Positions 8,935 through 17,888 are shown, counted from the first letter of the stretch. The stretch: DNA of 58,090 bases from an uncultured Eubacterium sp. (GCA_934320655.1 CAKRFN010000016.1:1-58090); one strand, 5' to 3'. Translations and numbers: made by a program. Notes: a model not told the origin generated them from the letters alone.

Positions 8935-9471
8935 TTATACGAGCTCGATAACAACGGTCATAGCGCCGTCACCCTTACGCTCACCAATCTTAACGATTCT
9001 GGTGTAACCACCCTTGCGGTCAACGTACTTCGGTGCGATCTCATCGAATAACTTTGCAGGAAGATCTACCTTCTTGGTATTTCTCTTGCGTCCAGCTAAT
9101 GCGGTAGGAACCTCTGTTACAGGATACAGGATCTGTAACATCTGACGACGAGCGTGCAGACGAGAAGGCATATCCTTCTTGATTGTCTTATCTACTTCAT
9201 CATATACGGTTACTTTCTTTCCGTCTACGACTTCCTTTACGCGCTTTCCGTCAGCATCCTTGCGGGCAACTTTAGCCTTTACGGTTACTTCCTCATAGTT
9301 GTCTTTCTCTTTTACAGCCAGAGCGATGAGCTTCTCTGTCCATTTACGGATCTCTTTTGCTCTTGCCTCTGTTGTAACGATCTTTCCGTTATAGATCAAC
9401 TGTGTTACCTGATTTCTCAGTAATGCTTTTCTCTGGGAAGAAGTCTTTCCCAACTTTCTATACTTTGCCAT
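8935..9471 (-). CDS. rplQ: 50S ribosomal protein L17, long form
   Basis: The start at 9471 gives MAKYRKLGKTSSQRKAL with GGAGG 8 nt upstream; five extra in-frame codons upstream are not family-like. The protein is 178 residues, against about 120 in most bacteria. The extra length is a charged insert at about 55-90 (KDNYEEVTVKAKVARKDA onwards) between the two halves of the L17 fold. I recall such long L17 forms from Lachnospiraceae. It is the last gene of the supercluster. Confidence 0.95.
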   Translation of the reverse strand: MAKYRKLGKTSSQRKALLRNQVTQLIYNGKIVTTEARAKEIRKWTEKLIALAVKEKDNYEEVTVKAKVARKDADGKRVKEVVDGKKVTVYDEVDKTIKKDMPSRLHARRQMLQILYPVTEVPTALAGRKRNTKKVDLPAKLFDEIAPKYVDRKGGYTRIVKIGERKGDGAMTVVIELV

Positions 9472-9551
9472 TATTTTTTCCTCCATCTGTGGTACATTGA
9501 CATGTGCTCATCGGACTTATCACACCAATGCCGGCTAACGCCACATTATTT

Positions 9552-9596
9552 GCTGTCTTCCTGATTGTCTATGACGATCAGGAAGTATCAGACAGC
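9552..9596 (-). repeat. Long imperfect stem-loop between rpoA and rplQ
   Basis: The inner arms TTCCTGAT/ATCAGGAA and outer arms GCTGTC/GACAGC form an extended hairpin in the 136-bp gap. There is no U-tract, so it may set mRNA processing or stability rather than terminate. Confidence 0.5.
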
Positions 9597-9607
9597 TACG
9601 CTGTCCT

Positions 9608-10567
9608 CTATTCTTCTGCGGAATTAAGCTGAAGACCTAACTCCTTTAATTTTGCCAATACTTCCTCTAAAGACTTGCGTCCAAGGTTACGAACCTTCAT
9701 CATATCCTCCGGTGTGCGGTTGGTCAGTTCCTCAACCGTATTGATACCGGCACGCTTCAAACAGTTGTATGAGCGCACGGATAACTCCAGCTCATCGATA
9801 TTCATCTCCAGAACCTTTGCCTGTGCATTGTCTTCTTTCTCGATCATGACTTCTGCCTTCTGGGCATTCTCAGACAGATCGATGAACAGGCTCAAATGCT
9901 CGCTGAGCACCTTAGCAGCAAGAGAGATTGCTTCGTCCGGCTCTAAGGTTCCATTGGTATATACATCCAATGTCAGCTTATCGTAGTCAGTGATCTGTCC
10001 GACACGGGTATTTTCGATCGACAGATTGACACGCTCTACCGGCGTATAAATTGAGTCTACGGAGATCATGCCGATCGGCAGATCCTCGCTCTTATTCTTG
10101 TCTGCGCTGACATATCCGCGACCGGTTGTGATGGTCAGCTCCATATATAATCTGGAATCCGGTCCACCATTCAGGTGTGCGATCTCTAATTCGGGATTCA
10201 TGATCTCGATATCGGAATCTGCCTGAATATCTGCTGCGGTCACAATGCCTTCGCCTTCAAATTCAATATAAGCAACTTTAGATTCGTTTGTCGGGCTAGT
10301 ATTCTTAATCGCCAGGTTCTTGATGTTCATGATGATCTCAGTCACATCTTCCTTTACTCCGGGGATGGAACTGAACTCATGTAAAACGCCATCAATCTTG
10401 ATCTGGCTGACTGCTGCACCCGGTAATGATGAGAGCATGATTCGTCTCAAAGAATTACCCAGTGTTGTACCATATCCTCTTTCCAAGGGTTCTACGACAA
10501 ATCTGCCGTATTTCTTGTCTTCGGAAATCTCTGCTATTTCAATCTTCGGCTTCTCAAATTCGAACAC
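9608..10567 (-). CDS. rpoA: RNA polymerase alpha subunit
   Basis: A 319-residue subunit of normal length. The N-terminal assembly domain shows EPLERGYGTTLGNSLRRIMLSSLPGAAV. After a linker, the C-terminal domain that contacts UP elements and activators has ELELSVRSYNCLKRAGINTVEEL and RNLGRKSLEEV. It lies between rpsD and rplQ as in most Firmicutes. Confidence 0.98.
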   Translation of the reverse strand: MFEFEKPKIEIAEISEDKKYGRFVVEPLERGYGTTLGNSLRRIMLSSLPGAAVSQIKIDGVLHEFSSIPGVKEDVTEIIMNIKNLAIKNTSPTNESKVAYIEFEGEGIVTAADIQADSDIEIMNPELEIAHLNGGPDSRLYMELTITTGRGYVSADKNKSEDLPIGMISVDSIYTPVERVNLSIENTRVGQITDYDKLTLDVYTNGTLEPDEAISLAAKVLSEHLSLFIDLSENAQKAEVMIEKEDNAQAKVLEMNIDELELSVRSYNCLKRAGINTVEELTNRTPEDMMKVRNLGRKSLEEVLAKLKELGLQLNSAEE

Positions 10568-10613
10568 TGCAAAGTCCCTCCTTAATTGATATCAATTGTT
10601 GCAAGTATAATTA

Positions 10614-11207
10614 TTACTTAGAGTACAACTCGACGATAAGCATCTCGTCTACCGGTACATCGATCATTTCACGAGTCGGTAACTCTTTTACAGTTCCCTG
10701 TAAATTCTCAGAATCAACATCTAACCACTCGGGAACTAATCTTCCGTTTGTAGACTCCTTGATATCTTTAAATCTCTGGATGTTCTTGCTCTTCTCACGA
10801 ATCTCAATCGTATCGCCAGCCTTTACGAGATAAGAGGGAATGTTTACCTGCTTGCCATTTACTAATACGAACTTGTGGTCAACGATCTGTCTAGCCTCTC
10901 TTCTGGTTCTGGCAAAGCCAAGACGGAAAACAACATTGTCCAGTCTGGACTCCAGTATTGTCATCAGGTTGGTACCGGTCATGCCCTTCATACGGTCAGC
11001 TCTCTCATAGTAGTTGTGGAAAGGCTTCTCCAATACGCCATAGATGAATTTAGCTTTCTGCTTCTCACGAAGCTGTAAACCGTACTCAGACACCTTACGG
11101 TTTGCTCTTACTAAATTACGATTAGACTTCTTATCATATCCTAAATAACTCGGCTCTAAGCCAAGAGATCTGCATCTTTTCAGAACAGGTACTTTATTAA
11201 CTGCCAT
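10614..11207 (-). CDS. rpsD: 30S ribosomal protein S4
   Basis: A 197-residue S4 with the S4 RNA-binding domain (SRLDNVVFRLGFARTRREARQIV) and the terminal LIVELYSK. It initiates 16S 5'-domain assembly. It lacks the N-terminal zinc-type Cys cluster seen in some S4 paralogues. Located between rpsK and rpoA in the alpha operon. Confidence 0.97.
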   Translation of the reverse strand: MAVNKVPVLKRCRSLGLEPSYLGYDKKSNRNLVRANRKVSEYGLQLREKQKAKFIYGVLEKPFHNYYERADRMKGMTGTNLMTILESRLDNVVFRLGFARTRREARQIVDHKFVLVNGKQVNIPSYLVKAGDTIEIREKSKNIQRFKDIKESTNGRLVPEWLDVDSENLQGTVKELPTREMIDVPVDEMLIVELYSK

Positions 11208-11225
11208 CTTAATAATACCTCCTAA

Positions 11226-11621
11226 TTAAACTCTTCTACGTTTGGGCGGGCGACATCCATTATGAGGTACCGGAGTTACGTCAGTGATAGATGTAACCTC
11301 CAGACCACAAGCCTGAAGCGCACGGATAGCTGCCTCACGACCTGAACCGGGTCCCTTAACCATAACGTCAACTGTCTTTAATCCATGTACCAGAGCAGCC
11401 TTGGTAGCTGTCTCTGCTGCCATCTGTGCAGCATAGGGAGTAGATTTCTTTGAACCTCTAAATCCAAGACCACCAGCACTCGCCCATGATAATGCGTTAC
11501 CTTCAGTATCTGTAAGAGTTACGATTGTGTTATTGAAAGATGACTGAATGTGTGCCTGTCCGCGTTCAACGTTTTTCTTTACGCGCTTTTTTGTTACTTT
11601 TTTTGCAACTTTTTTCGCCAT
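11226..11621 (-). CDS. rpsK: 30S ribosomal protein S11
   Basis: A 131-residue S11 with a lysine-rich N-terminus (AKKVAKKVTKKRVKK) and conserved GPGSGREAAIRALQ and PHNGCRPPKRRRV segments. It is a 30S platform protein. It lies 18 bp after rpsM's neighbour gap and directly before rpsD. Confidence 0.98.
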   Translation of the reverse strand: MAKKVAKKVTKKRVKKNVERGQAHIQSSFNNTIVTLTDTEGNALSWASAGGLGFRGSKKSTPYAAQMAAETATKAALVHGLKTVDVMVKGPGSGREAAIRALQACGLEVTSITDVTPVPHNGCRPPKRRRV

Positions 11622-11659
11622 GCTAAACTAACCTACTTTCTTCAAAATAAATATATATA

Positions 11660-12028
11660 TTACTTCTTCTTGTTTGCTACAGTTCTCTTCGGTCCCTTAC
11701 GTGTACGCGCATTGGTCTTTGTCTTCTGACCGCGCACGGGAAGACCTTTTCTATGACGGATACCACGATAGCATCCGATCTCCTGTAATCTCTTGATGTT
11801 CAGAGCGATCTCTCTACGAAGATCACCTTCTACTGTCATAGTCTCATCGATAACAGCGCTGATAGCCTTAACCTCATCATCTGTTAAGTCTCTGCAGCGA
11901 GTATCAGGATTAACATTTGCCTGCTCTAAAATCTTAGTCGCACTTACTCTACCGATTCCATAGATGTAAGTTAATCCGATTTCTACACGTTTTTCTCTTG
12001 GTAAATCTACACCTGCGATACGAGCCAT
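11660..12028 (-). CDS. rpsM: 30S ribosomal protein S13
   Basis: The start at 12028 gives MARIAGVDLPREKRVEIGLTYIYGIG, with GGAGGTG 9 nt upstream; an in-frame GTG four codons earlier overlaps the ribosome site and is rejected. The 122-residue head protein contacts the A/P-site tRNAs and ends in the usual basic tail GPKRTVANKKK. Confidence 0.97.
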   Translation of the reverse strand: MARIAGVDLPREKRVEIGLTYIYGIGRVSATKILEQANVNPDTRCRDLTDDEVKAISAVIDETMTVEGDLRREIALNIKRLQEIGCYRGIRHRKGLPVRGQKTKTNARTRKGPKRTVANKKK

Positions 12029-12240
12029 GTGTATTGACACCTCCGTTTGATTTTTCGTAAATATCTGTCACAGTCTCCGTTTCTATACAGCTCCGGTCGC
12101 CCGGCCTGAAATGTGTGTATAGCCCCGGATGGTGACATCCTGCTTTTCTTAAATTACTTATTACAAATGTTCTACTTTTGAAGATCTCCCTCTCGGTATG
12201 TAAGGAAATATCTTCCAGCCGTATAGCTGTTTATTATGAA

Positions 12241-12269
12241 TCAGCGGACTTAAGATAGTCATCCGCTGA
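12241..12269 (-). repeat. Stem-loop in the 282-bp rpmJ-rpsM gap
   Basis: Arms TCAGCGGA/TCCGCTGA (8 bp) enclose a 13-nt loop. A smaller hairpin (GCTTC/GAAGC) lies just before rpmJ at about 12287-12302. This is the longest gap in the alpha operon, where autogenous control by a ribosomal protein would be expected; no known leader was recognised. Confidence 0.4.
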
Positions 12270-12310
12270 CAGCCGCCATAATGTCTGCTTCCGCTCAGAA
12301 GCGGTGGTAA

Positions 12311-12424
12311 TTAACCCTGTCTCTGCTTATGTTTAGGATTTTCACAGATAATACGGATACTACCTTTTCTCTTGATTACTTTGCACTTCTCACAGATAGG
12401 TTTTACTGATGATCTGACTTTCAT
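12311..12424 (-). CDS. rpmJ: 50S ribosomal protein L36
   Basis: A 37-residue protein starting MKVRSSVKPICEKCKVIK and ending KQRQG. It carries the zinc-ligand pattern CEKC...C...H of the Zn-containing L36 form. AGGAGG precedes the ATG. It lies between infA and rpsM, the standard Firmicute position. Confidence 0.96.
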   Translation of the reverse strand: MKVRSSVKPICEKCKVIKRKGSIRIICENPKHKQRQG

Positions 12425-12505
12425 CTCAAATCCTCCTTTCCTAAACGCCTATATTACTTGGTTCCGGACGCACTCGTAGTACAAAAACAGACGCGTCCGA
12501 GTAGC

Positions 12506-12534
12506 ATTATAGCATGGACGCGCCTGTAAATCAA
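12506..12534 (-). promoter_or_regulatory. Internal promoter before rpmJ with flanking inverted repeat
   Basis: On the minus strand TTGATT (12529-12534), a 17-nt spacer and TATAAT (12506-12511) form a good sigma-A promoter. It would drive rpmJ-rpsM-rpsK-rpsD-rpoA-rplQ independently of the S10 promoter. Inverted copies of CGCGTCC lie on both sides of the -10 box (about 12492-12522). Confidence 0.65.
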
Positions 12535-12574
12535 CTTCTTTTTTTATTTTTTTGAAATTATTTTCAAATACGGA

Positions 12575-12793
12575 TTATTTATCTCTCCAGATAATTCTGC
12601 CCTTTGTCAAATCGTAGGGTGACATCTCGATCGTTACCTTGTCTCCGGGTAAGATACGGATGAAGTTCATACGGAGCTTGCCACTGATTGTGGCGAGGAT
12701 CTGATGACCATTCTCTAACTCTACTTTGAAAAATGCGTTGGGCAGCTTCTCTACTACTACGCCTTCTACTTCGATAACATCTGCTTTTGACAT
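12575..12793 (-). CDS. infA: Translation initiation factor IF-1
   Basis: A 72-residue OB-fold factor (MSKADVIEVEGVVVEKLPNAFF, GHQILATISGKLRMNFIRILPGDKV, SPYDLTKGRIIWR). It binds the 30S A site during initiation. Located between map and rpmJ. Confidence 0.98.
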   Translation of the reverse strand: MSKADVIEVEGVVVEKLPNAFFKVELENGHQILATISGKLRMNFIRILPGDKVTIEMSPYDLTKGRIIWRDK

Positions 12794-12880
12794 ATTGATT
12801 CTCCTTTAATAGCTGTTCTGTTGCGTATCGTTTTTATTTCGTTATTTCCGTCCATAATTGCCGGTAGTCTGGATATTTTT

Positions 12881-13639
12881 CTATTCCTCCACGAGTGAGA
12901 GGATCTCCGGTCCGTCCTCAGTCACGAGCACAGTATTCTCATAATGAGCCGACAGTGATCCATCGCGTGTCACGACTGTCCAGCCGTCTTTCTTCCATTT
13001 TACTGCATAAGTACCCGCATTGATCATCGGCTCGATCGCCAGTGTCATGCCTGCCTTGAGCTTCATGCCTCGCTTCGCCATGCGGTAATTGGGGATCTCC
13101 GGCTCCTCGTGCATCTGACGGCCAATGCCGTGTCCACACAGATCACGCACGATACCGTATCCGTAGGGGCGGATATTTGCATCGATCGCCCTGCCAATGT
13201 CGTACAGGTGATTGCCTGCCTTTGCCATGCGCGCGCCCTCGAAAAAGCATGCCTTTGTGCGTTCGATCAGCAGCCGCGCTTCTTCGGAAATAGGTCCGAT
13301 TCCATGCGTCCGCGCTGCATCCGACTGATAACCCTTGTAAATGAGTCCCATGTCAAGGCTGACGATGTCGCCCTCCTGAATGATTCTGTATTTACTCGGG
13401 ATGCCGTGTACGACCTCGTCATTGATGGACACACACACGCTGGCGGGAAACCCCTGATAGTTCAAAAATGACGGTGTGCAGCCATAGCTTCGGATCAGCT
13501 CCTCTGTCAGATGGTCAATATCCCATGTGGTCATGCCTGCTTTGAGCTCTGCGGCTACTTCATTATGCACCTTGCCCAGAATCTGTCCGGCAATACGCAT
13601 CAGTTCTATGCCTTCTGCATTCTTGATTGTTACCGGCAT
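12881..13639 (-). CDS. map: Methionine aminopeptidase, type I
   Basis: A 252-residue pita-bread metalloenzyme that removes the initiator methionine from nascent proteins. The metal ligands are seen in SLDMGLIYKGYQSDAART (two Asp), CGHGIGRQMHEEPEIPN (His, Glu region) and the C-terminal AIEPMIN and YENTVLVTEDGPEIL. It starts 4 bp after adk, so they are likely translationally coupled. No N-terminal zinc-finger extension. Confidence 0.96.
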   Translation of the reverse strand: MPVTIKNAEGIELMRIAGQILGKVHNEVAAELKAGMTTWDIDHLTEELIRSYGCTPSFLNYQGFPASVCVSINDEVVHGIPSKYRIIQEGDIVSLDMGLIYKGYQSDAARTHGIGPISEEARLLIERTKACFFEGARMAKAGNHLYDIGRAIDANIRPYGYGIVRDLCGHGIGRQMHEEPEIPNYRMAKRGMKLKAGMTLAIEPMINAGTYAVKWKKDGWTVVTRDGSLSAHYENTVLVTEDGPEILSLVEE

Positions 13640-13643
13640 GATC

Positions 13644-14288
13644 TTAGGCTCCTAAAATATCCGTGATTGCTGTAAATACTGCTTCCATCGGCTGTGTTCC
13701 GTCCACAGATTTTAAAATGCCCTGCTTCTTATAATAATCAATCAGCGGCTGTGTCTGATCGTGATAAACACTCAGACGCTTCTGTACGGTCTCCGGCTTG
13801 TCATCCTCGCGCAGCACGAGATCGCTGCCGCAGTGATCACATTTACCCTCTGTCTTGGGCGGCAGTGAAACCACATGGTAGGTCGCACCGCAATCCAGAC
13901 ATGCCCGTCTGCCGGACATACGGTTTACGATATTGTCATCCGGTACATCTACATCGATCGCATAATCCATGTGCTGTCCGATCTTCTCAAGTGCTGCGTC
14001 CAATGCCTCTGCCTGCGGAATCGTTCTGGGGAATCCGTCCAGTACAAATCCATTGACACAGTCATCCTGCTGTATACGATCCATGACCAGATCGCAGGTC
14101 AGTTCATCGGGAACCAACAATCCCTGATCCATATATTCTTTTGCTTTCTTTCCAAGATCCGTTCCGTTTTTGATATTTGCGCGGAAAATATCTCCGGTAG
14201 AGATATGCGGAATGGAATATTTGCCGGCGATCTGCTTTGCCTGTGTGCCTTTTCCGGCTCCGGGTGCACCTAACATGATGATCTTCAT
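13644..14288 (-). CDS. adk: Adenylate kinase with zinc LID
   Basis: A 214-residue enzyme interconverting AMP, ADP and ATP. P-loop GAPGAGKGTQAKQIA at 7-21; DGFPRT in the core. The LID carries four cysteines, CLDCG...CDHCG, matching the structural zinc of Gram-positive long-form adenylate kinases. Located between secY and map. Confidence 0.97.
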   Translation of the reverse strand: MKIIMLGAPGAGKGTQAKQIAGKYSIPHISTGDIFRANIKNGTDLGKKAKEYMDQGLLVPDELTCDLVMDRIQQDDCVNGFVLDGFPRTIPQAEALDAALEKIGQHMDYAIDVDVPDDNIVNRMSGRRACLDCGATYHVVSLPPKTEGKCDHCGSDLVLREDDKPETVQKRLSVYHDQTQPLIDYYKKQGILKSVDGTQPMEAVFTAITDILGA

Positions 14289-14325
14289 CGTAAAAATCCT
14301 CCTTTTGATTTTCCGTTAAACCACC

Positions 14326-14396
14326 TATGGAGATACACCTCGGGCGTATCTCCATAAAGTTTCTGAAATCTTATCGTTCCTGTCCACCGTGGACAG
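14326..14396 (-). repeat. Two hairpins in the secY-adk gap
   Basis: A perfect 11-bp stem (TATGGAGATAC at 14326-14336 with 14346-14356, 9-nt loop) and a short palindrome around TGTCCACCGTGGACA (14381-14395) fill the gap. Neither is followed by a U-run on the minus strand, so they probably act in processing or attenuation between secY and adk. Confidence 0.5.
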
Positions 14397-14402
14397 TCCC
14401 AT

Positions 14403-15719
14403 TTAGTTGCTTAAGAATCCCTTATAGTGGCGAACCAGCATCTGTGACTCGATCTGCTTGATGGTCTCTACAACAACACCTACGATGATGATGATAGATG
14501 TTCCTGCAAATGATACTGATGCATTGAATACTCCGTTAAAGAAAATCGGAATAAATGCACAGATGGATAAGCCGATCGCACCAATAAAGATGATGTAGCC
14601 TAAAATAGAATTCAGATAATCGCTAGTGGGCTTTCCGGGTCTGATACCAGGGATAAATCCACCCTGCTTTTTCATGTTATCTGCAATCTCCAACGGATTG
14701 AAGGTGATTGAAGTATAGAAATAAGCAAATGCGACGATCAGTACCAGATAGATCACCAGACCGATCGTATATACCGGCTGGTCCGGATCGCACCAGTTGG
14801 ACTGATTTAATGTCTTGATAATCTGAGATCCGATGCCTGTACCATTGCCCTTGCCGAGCATACCTGCGATGATAACCGGGAACTGCATAATGGACTGTGC
14901 AAAGATGATCGGAATCACGCCTGCGGTATTCACTTTCAAAGGAATACTGCTGCTCTGTCCGCCCACCTGCTTGCGTCCCTGAATCTTGCGGGAATACTGT
15001 ACAGGAATTCTGCGCTCTGCGTTCTGCAGAACATCGACAAATACAACCAGTAAAAGAATGATCGCTAAGATCACAACTGCTGCGAGTACAGCGCTTGCTA
15101 CTCTCTTACCGGAAATAAACTGCTGCCATAACGTACCCATGTCGTTCGGAATTCTGGAAACAATGTTGATAACCAACACGATAGAAATACCGTTTCCTAC
15201 TCCGCGTTCCGTGATACGCTCACCGATCCACATCAGCACTGCTGATCCTGCTGTCAGGATCACAATGATCTGGATGACAGACCATGCGTTGTAATCATAC
15301 AGCCATCCCTGTCTGCCAAAGCTGATAGCCAGTGCGACAGACTGCATAATTGCAAGTCCGACAGTGACATAACGGGTGATCGCTGTCAACTTCTTGCGAC
15401 CATCCTCACCATCCTTGTGCATCTCCTCTAACTGAGGAATCGCAATCGTCATCAACTGAATGATAATGGATGATGTGATATACGGTGTAATGTTCAATGC
15501 AAAGATTGACATGTCAAGGAAAGAACCACCAGTGATTGCATCGAAAAAGCTGAATGCCCCACCGGTCTGGCTGGCAAACCATTCCTTGAACAGTTCGCCA
15601 TTGATTCCGGGTACCGGTACCTGACATCCGATACGGATGACAATTAACATTAAAAATGTATATAACATTCTTACTCTGATGTCTTTAACCTTAAATGCAT
15701 CTCGAAGTGTTCTTAACAT
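14403..15719 (-). CDS. secY: Protein translocase subunit SecY
   Basis: A 438-residue channel subunit of the Sec translocon with ten transmembrane segments. Recognisable parts are the N-terminal MLRTLRDAFKVKDIRVRMLYT, the plug-region SGGSFLDMSIFALNITPYITSSIIIQL type segment, and the cytoplasmic loop with KQGGFIPGIRPGKPTSDYLN. Its ATG overlaps the rplO stop (TAATG). Confidence 0.97.
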   Translation of the reverse strand: MLRTLRDAFKVKDIRVRMLYTFLMLIVIRIGCQVPVPGINGELFKEWFASQTGGAFSFFDAITGGSFLDMSIFALNITPYITSSIIIQLMTIAIPQLEEMHKDGEDGRKKLTAITRYVTVGLAIMQSVALAISFGRQGWLYDYNAWSVIQIIVILTAGSAVLMWIGERITERGVGNGISIVLVINIVSRIPNDMGTLWQQFISGKRVASAVLAAVVILAIILLLVVFVDVLQNAERRIPVQYSRKIQGRKQVGGQSSSIPLKVNTAGVIPIIFAQSIMQFPVIIAGMLGKGNGTGIGSQIIKTLNQSNWCDPDQPVYTIGLVIYLVLIVAFAYFYTSITFNPLEIADNMKKQGGFIPGIRPGKPTSDYLNSILGYIIFIGAIGLSICAFIPIFFNGVFNASVSFAGTSIIIIVGVVVETIKQIESQMLVRHYKGFLSN

Positions 15720-16159
15720 TAGATCACCTCTGCTTTTCCACCAAGTGCCTCAATTTTCTCTTTTGCGCTTGCGCTGAAAGCGTTCACCTGAACGTTGAGC
15801 TTCTTGGTTAATTCTCCATTTCCAAGGATTTTAACGCCATCGCGGGGATTGCTTACGATACCTGCCTCGATCAGAGCATCTACAGTAACGACTGCGTCAT
15901 TGTCAAAACACTCTAAACGATCAAGATTGATAGCAACGATCTCTTTGGTATTGCGGTTTTTGAATCCACGCTTGGGAATTCTTCTGTATAAAGGCATCTG
16001 GCCACCTTCGAAGCCAGGTCTCGGAGCTCCTGAACGAGCCTTCTGACCTTTGTGTCCCTTACCGGCAGTCTTGCCGTTTCCGGAACCGTGTCCACGTCCT
16101 CTTCTGAAATTATCATTATGTGTAGAACCTTCAGCCGGTTTTAAATTAGATAAGTCCAT
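15719..16159 (-). CDS. rplO: 50S ribosomal protein L15
   Basis: A 146-residue late-assembly 50S protein with the Gly/Arg-rich N-terminus (RGRGHGSGNGKTAGKGHKGQ) and GFEGGQMPLYRRIPKRGF. Overlaps the secY start by one base, indicating translational coupling. Confidence 0.97.
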   Translation of the reverse strand: MDLSNLKPAEGSTHNDNFRRGRGHGSGNGKTAGKGHKGQKARSGAPRPGFEGGQMPLYRRIPKRGFKNRNTKEIVAINLDRLECFDNDAVVTVDALIEAGIVSNPRDGVKILGNGELTKKLNVQVNAFSASAKEKIEALGGKAEVI

Positions 16160-16186
16160 GCTGACACCTCCTTATCGTTTTTTTGA

Positions 16187-16369
16187 TTATACTTCTTCTA
16201 CTTTTACATACGGTGCAACCTTGCGAAGCGCGCCTGCTGTAGCTGCGTTGTTCGGCAGCTCAACAGTCTTGTACATCTTTGTAAGTCCTAATGCTTCGAT
16301 GGTCTTTTTGTTCTTAGGAACGGCACCGATTGTAGATTTTACTAATGTTACTTTTACCTTATCTGCCAT
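16187..16369 (-). CDS. rpmD: 50S ribosomal protein L30
   Basis: A 60-residue L30 (KVTLVKSTIGAVPKNKKTIEAL, MYKTVELPNNAATAGALRKV). Lies between rpsE and rplO, the normal spc-operon order. Confidence 0.97.
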   Translation of the reverse strand: MADKVKVTLVKSTIGAVPKNKKTIEALGLTKMYKTVELPNNAATAGALRKVAPYVKVEEV

Positions 16370-16383
16370 TTCAGTGTCCCTCC

Positions 16384-16893
16384 TTAGCCTACGATCTCTT
16401 CTACTGACTTGTTACGAGCCTTAGCCACTTCTTCAGGTGCCTTTAACTGGCTCAGAGCGTCGATCGTAGCCAGAACTACGTTCTGCTTGTTGTTTGATCC
16501 TAAAGACTTGGTACGGATGTTCTTGATTCCGGCAAGCTCGCACACGTTACGTGCAGGACCTCCGGCGATGATACCGGTACCTTCGATAGATCTCTTCAGC
16601 AGTACAGATGCTCCTGTATGCTTTCCCTGAATATCATGTGTAATACTCTTGTTCTCGTCTAACTTAACAGAAATAAGCTTCTTGGTCGCGTCCTCTTTGC
16701 CCTTGCGGATTGCCTCAGGGATCTCGGCTGCTTTACCAATGCCTGCGCCAACATGTCCGTTGCCGTCGCCAACAACTACTAATGCAGAAAAGCGCATGTT
16801 ACGTCCACCCTTAACTACCTTTGTTACTCGCTTGATGGCTACAACTTTTTCTGTTAACTCTAATTGACTAGCATCAATAATTTCGCGTTTCAT
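16384..16893 (-). CDS. rpsE: 30S ribosomal protein S5
   Basis: A 169-residue S5. The double-stranded-RNA-binding N-terminal domain (LTEKVVAIKRVTKVVKGGRN, RFSALVVVGDGNGHVGAGIGKA) is followed by the S5 fold (GSVLLKRSIEGTGIIAGGPAR-like segment). Involved in decoding fidelity; it includes the loop where spectinomycin-resistance changes arise in other species. Confidence 0.97.
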   Translation of the reverse strand: MKREIIDASQLELTEKVVAIKRVTKVVKGGRNMRFSALVVVGDGNGHVGAGIGKAAEIPEAIRKGKEDATKKLISVKLDENKSITHDIQGKHTGASVLLKRSIEGTGIIAGGPARNVCELAGIKNIRTKSLGSNNKQNVVLATIDALSQLKAPEEVAKARNKSVEEIVG

Positions 16894-16912
16894 GCAAATA
16901 TTTCCTCCTTAA

Positions 16913-17281
16913 TTAGAATGTTAACCCAGCTTCTCTTGCTGCATCAGCCAAAGCCTTGATCTTACCCTGATATATGAAGCCGCCTCTATCAAAGACTACA
17001 GTGGTGATTCCCTTGTCTAACGCCTTCTTTGCAATTACAGTTCCTACCTGAGCTGCTGCATCTACGTTATTAGTCTTCTCTACAGCATCCTTTACATCTT
17101 TGTCTAAGGTGCATGCAGAAACAAGGGTGTTGCCAACTGTATCATCAATAATTTGAGCGTACATATGATTATTGCTTCTGAAAACAGCTAAACGCGGTCT
17201 CTCTGCGGTTCCAGCAAGGTTATTACGAACTCTTCTGTGCTTTTTCGCACGAATCTCAGATCTTGATTCTTTCTTAACCAT
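16913..17281 (-). CDS. rplR: 50S ribosomal protein L18
   Basis: A 122-residue 5S rRNA-binding protein (RAKKHRRVRNNLAGTAERPRL, VFDRGGFIYQGKIKALADAARE). Lies between rplF and rpsE. Confidence 0.97.
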   Translation of the reverse strand: MVKKESRSEIRAKKHRRVRNNLAGTAERPRLAVFRSNNHMYAQIIDDTVGNTLVSACTLDKDVKDAVEKTNNVDAAAQVGTVIAKKALDKGITTVVFDRGGFIYQGKIKALADAAREAGLTF

Positions 17282-17301
17282 TTTTAGTCACACTCCTTTA
17301 A

Positions 17302-17841
17302 TTATTTCTTACCAGTCTTACCAACTTTACGTCTAATAACTTCATCAGCATACTTGATACCTTTACCCTTGTAAGGCTCAGGACGTCTCTTATCTCTGAT
17401 TTCAGCCGCATATTGGCCAACTTTTTCTTTATCAATACCTTTAATGATAATCTTGTTACCGTCAACAGTAGACTCGATTCCATCGGGATCAACCATCTCT
17501 ACCGGATGAGAATATCCAAGATTTAAGGTAAGCTTGTTACCGGATTTAGATGCTCTGTAACCAACACCGTTTACCTCTAACTCCTTGGTATAGCCATCGG
17601 TTACACCTACTACCATGTTATTGATCAGTGTTCTGGTCAGACCATGTAAAGATTTCATCTTCTTCAGATCGTTGGGTCTGGTTACGATGATCTCTTCGCC
17701 CTCTTTCTTGATCTCCATCTCAGAGGGTAATACTCGCTCAAGGGTTCCCTTGGGACCTTTTACAGTCACTTTGTTATTTTCTGCAATATCTACAGTTACG
17801 CCTGCAGGTACCGCGATTGGCATTCTTCCTATACGTGACAT
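17302..17841 (-). CDS. rplF: 50S ribosomal protein L6
   Basis: A 179-residue L6 with two repeated domains (MSRIGRMPIAVPAGV; GYTKELEVNGVGYRASKSGN; RDKRRPEPYKGKGIKYADE). It sits near the GTPase-associated region of the 50S subunit. Confidence 0.97.
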   Translation of the reverse strand: MSRIGRMPIAVPAGVTVDIAENNKVTVKGPKGTLERVLPSEMEIKKEGEEIIVTRPNDLKKMKSLHGLTRTLINNMVVGVTDGYTKELEVNGVGYRASKSGNKLTLNLGYSHPVEMVDPDGIESTVDGNKIIIKGIDKEKVGQYAAEIRDKRRPEPYKGKGIKYADEVIRRKVGKTGKK

Positions 17842-17888
17842 GCCCGTACCTCCTAATTATATATAAAAATTGATTTTGTTGCTTCCGG

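Noticed and set aside
10462..10833. Plus-strand open frames opposite rpoA, rpsD and other ribosomal genes
   Set aside because: They are antisense shadows of highly conserved genes with no ribosome sites or recognisable domains.
12041..12310. Missing gene between rpmJ and rpsM
   Set aside because: No conserved frame was found; the gap holds stem-loops only.
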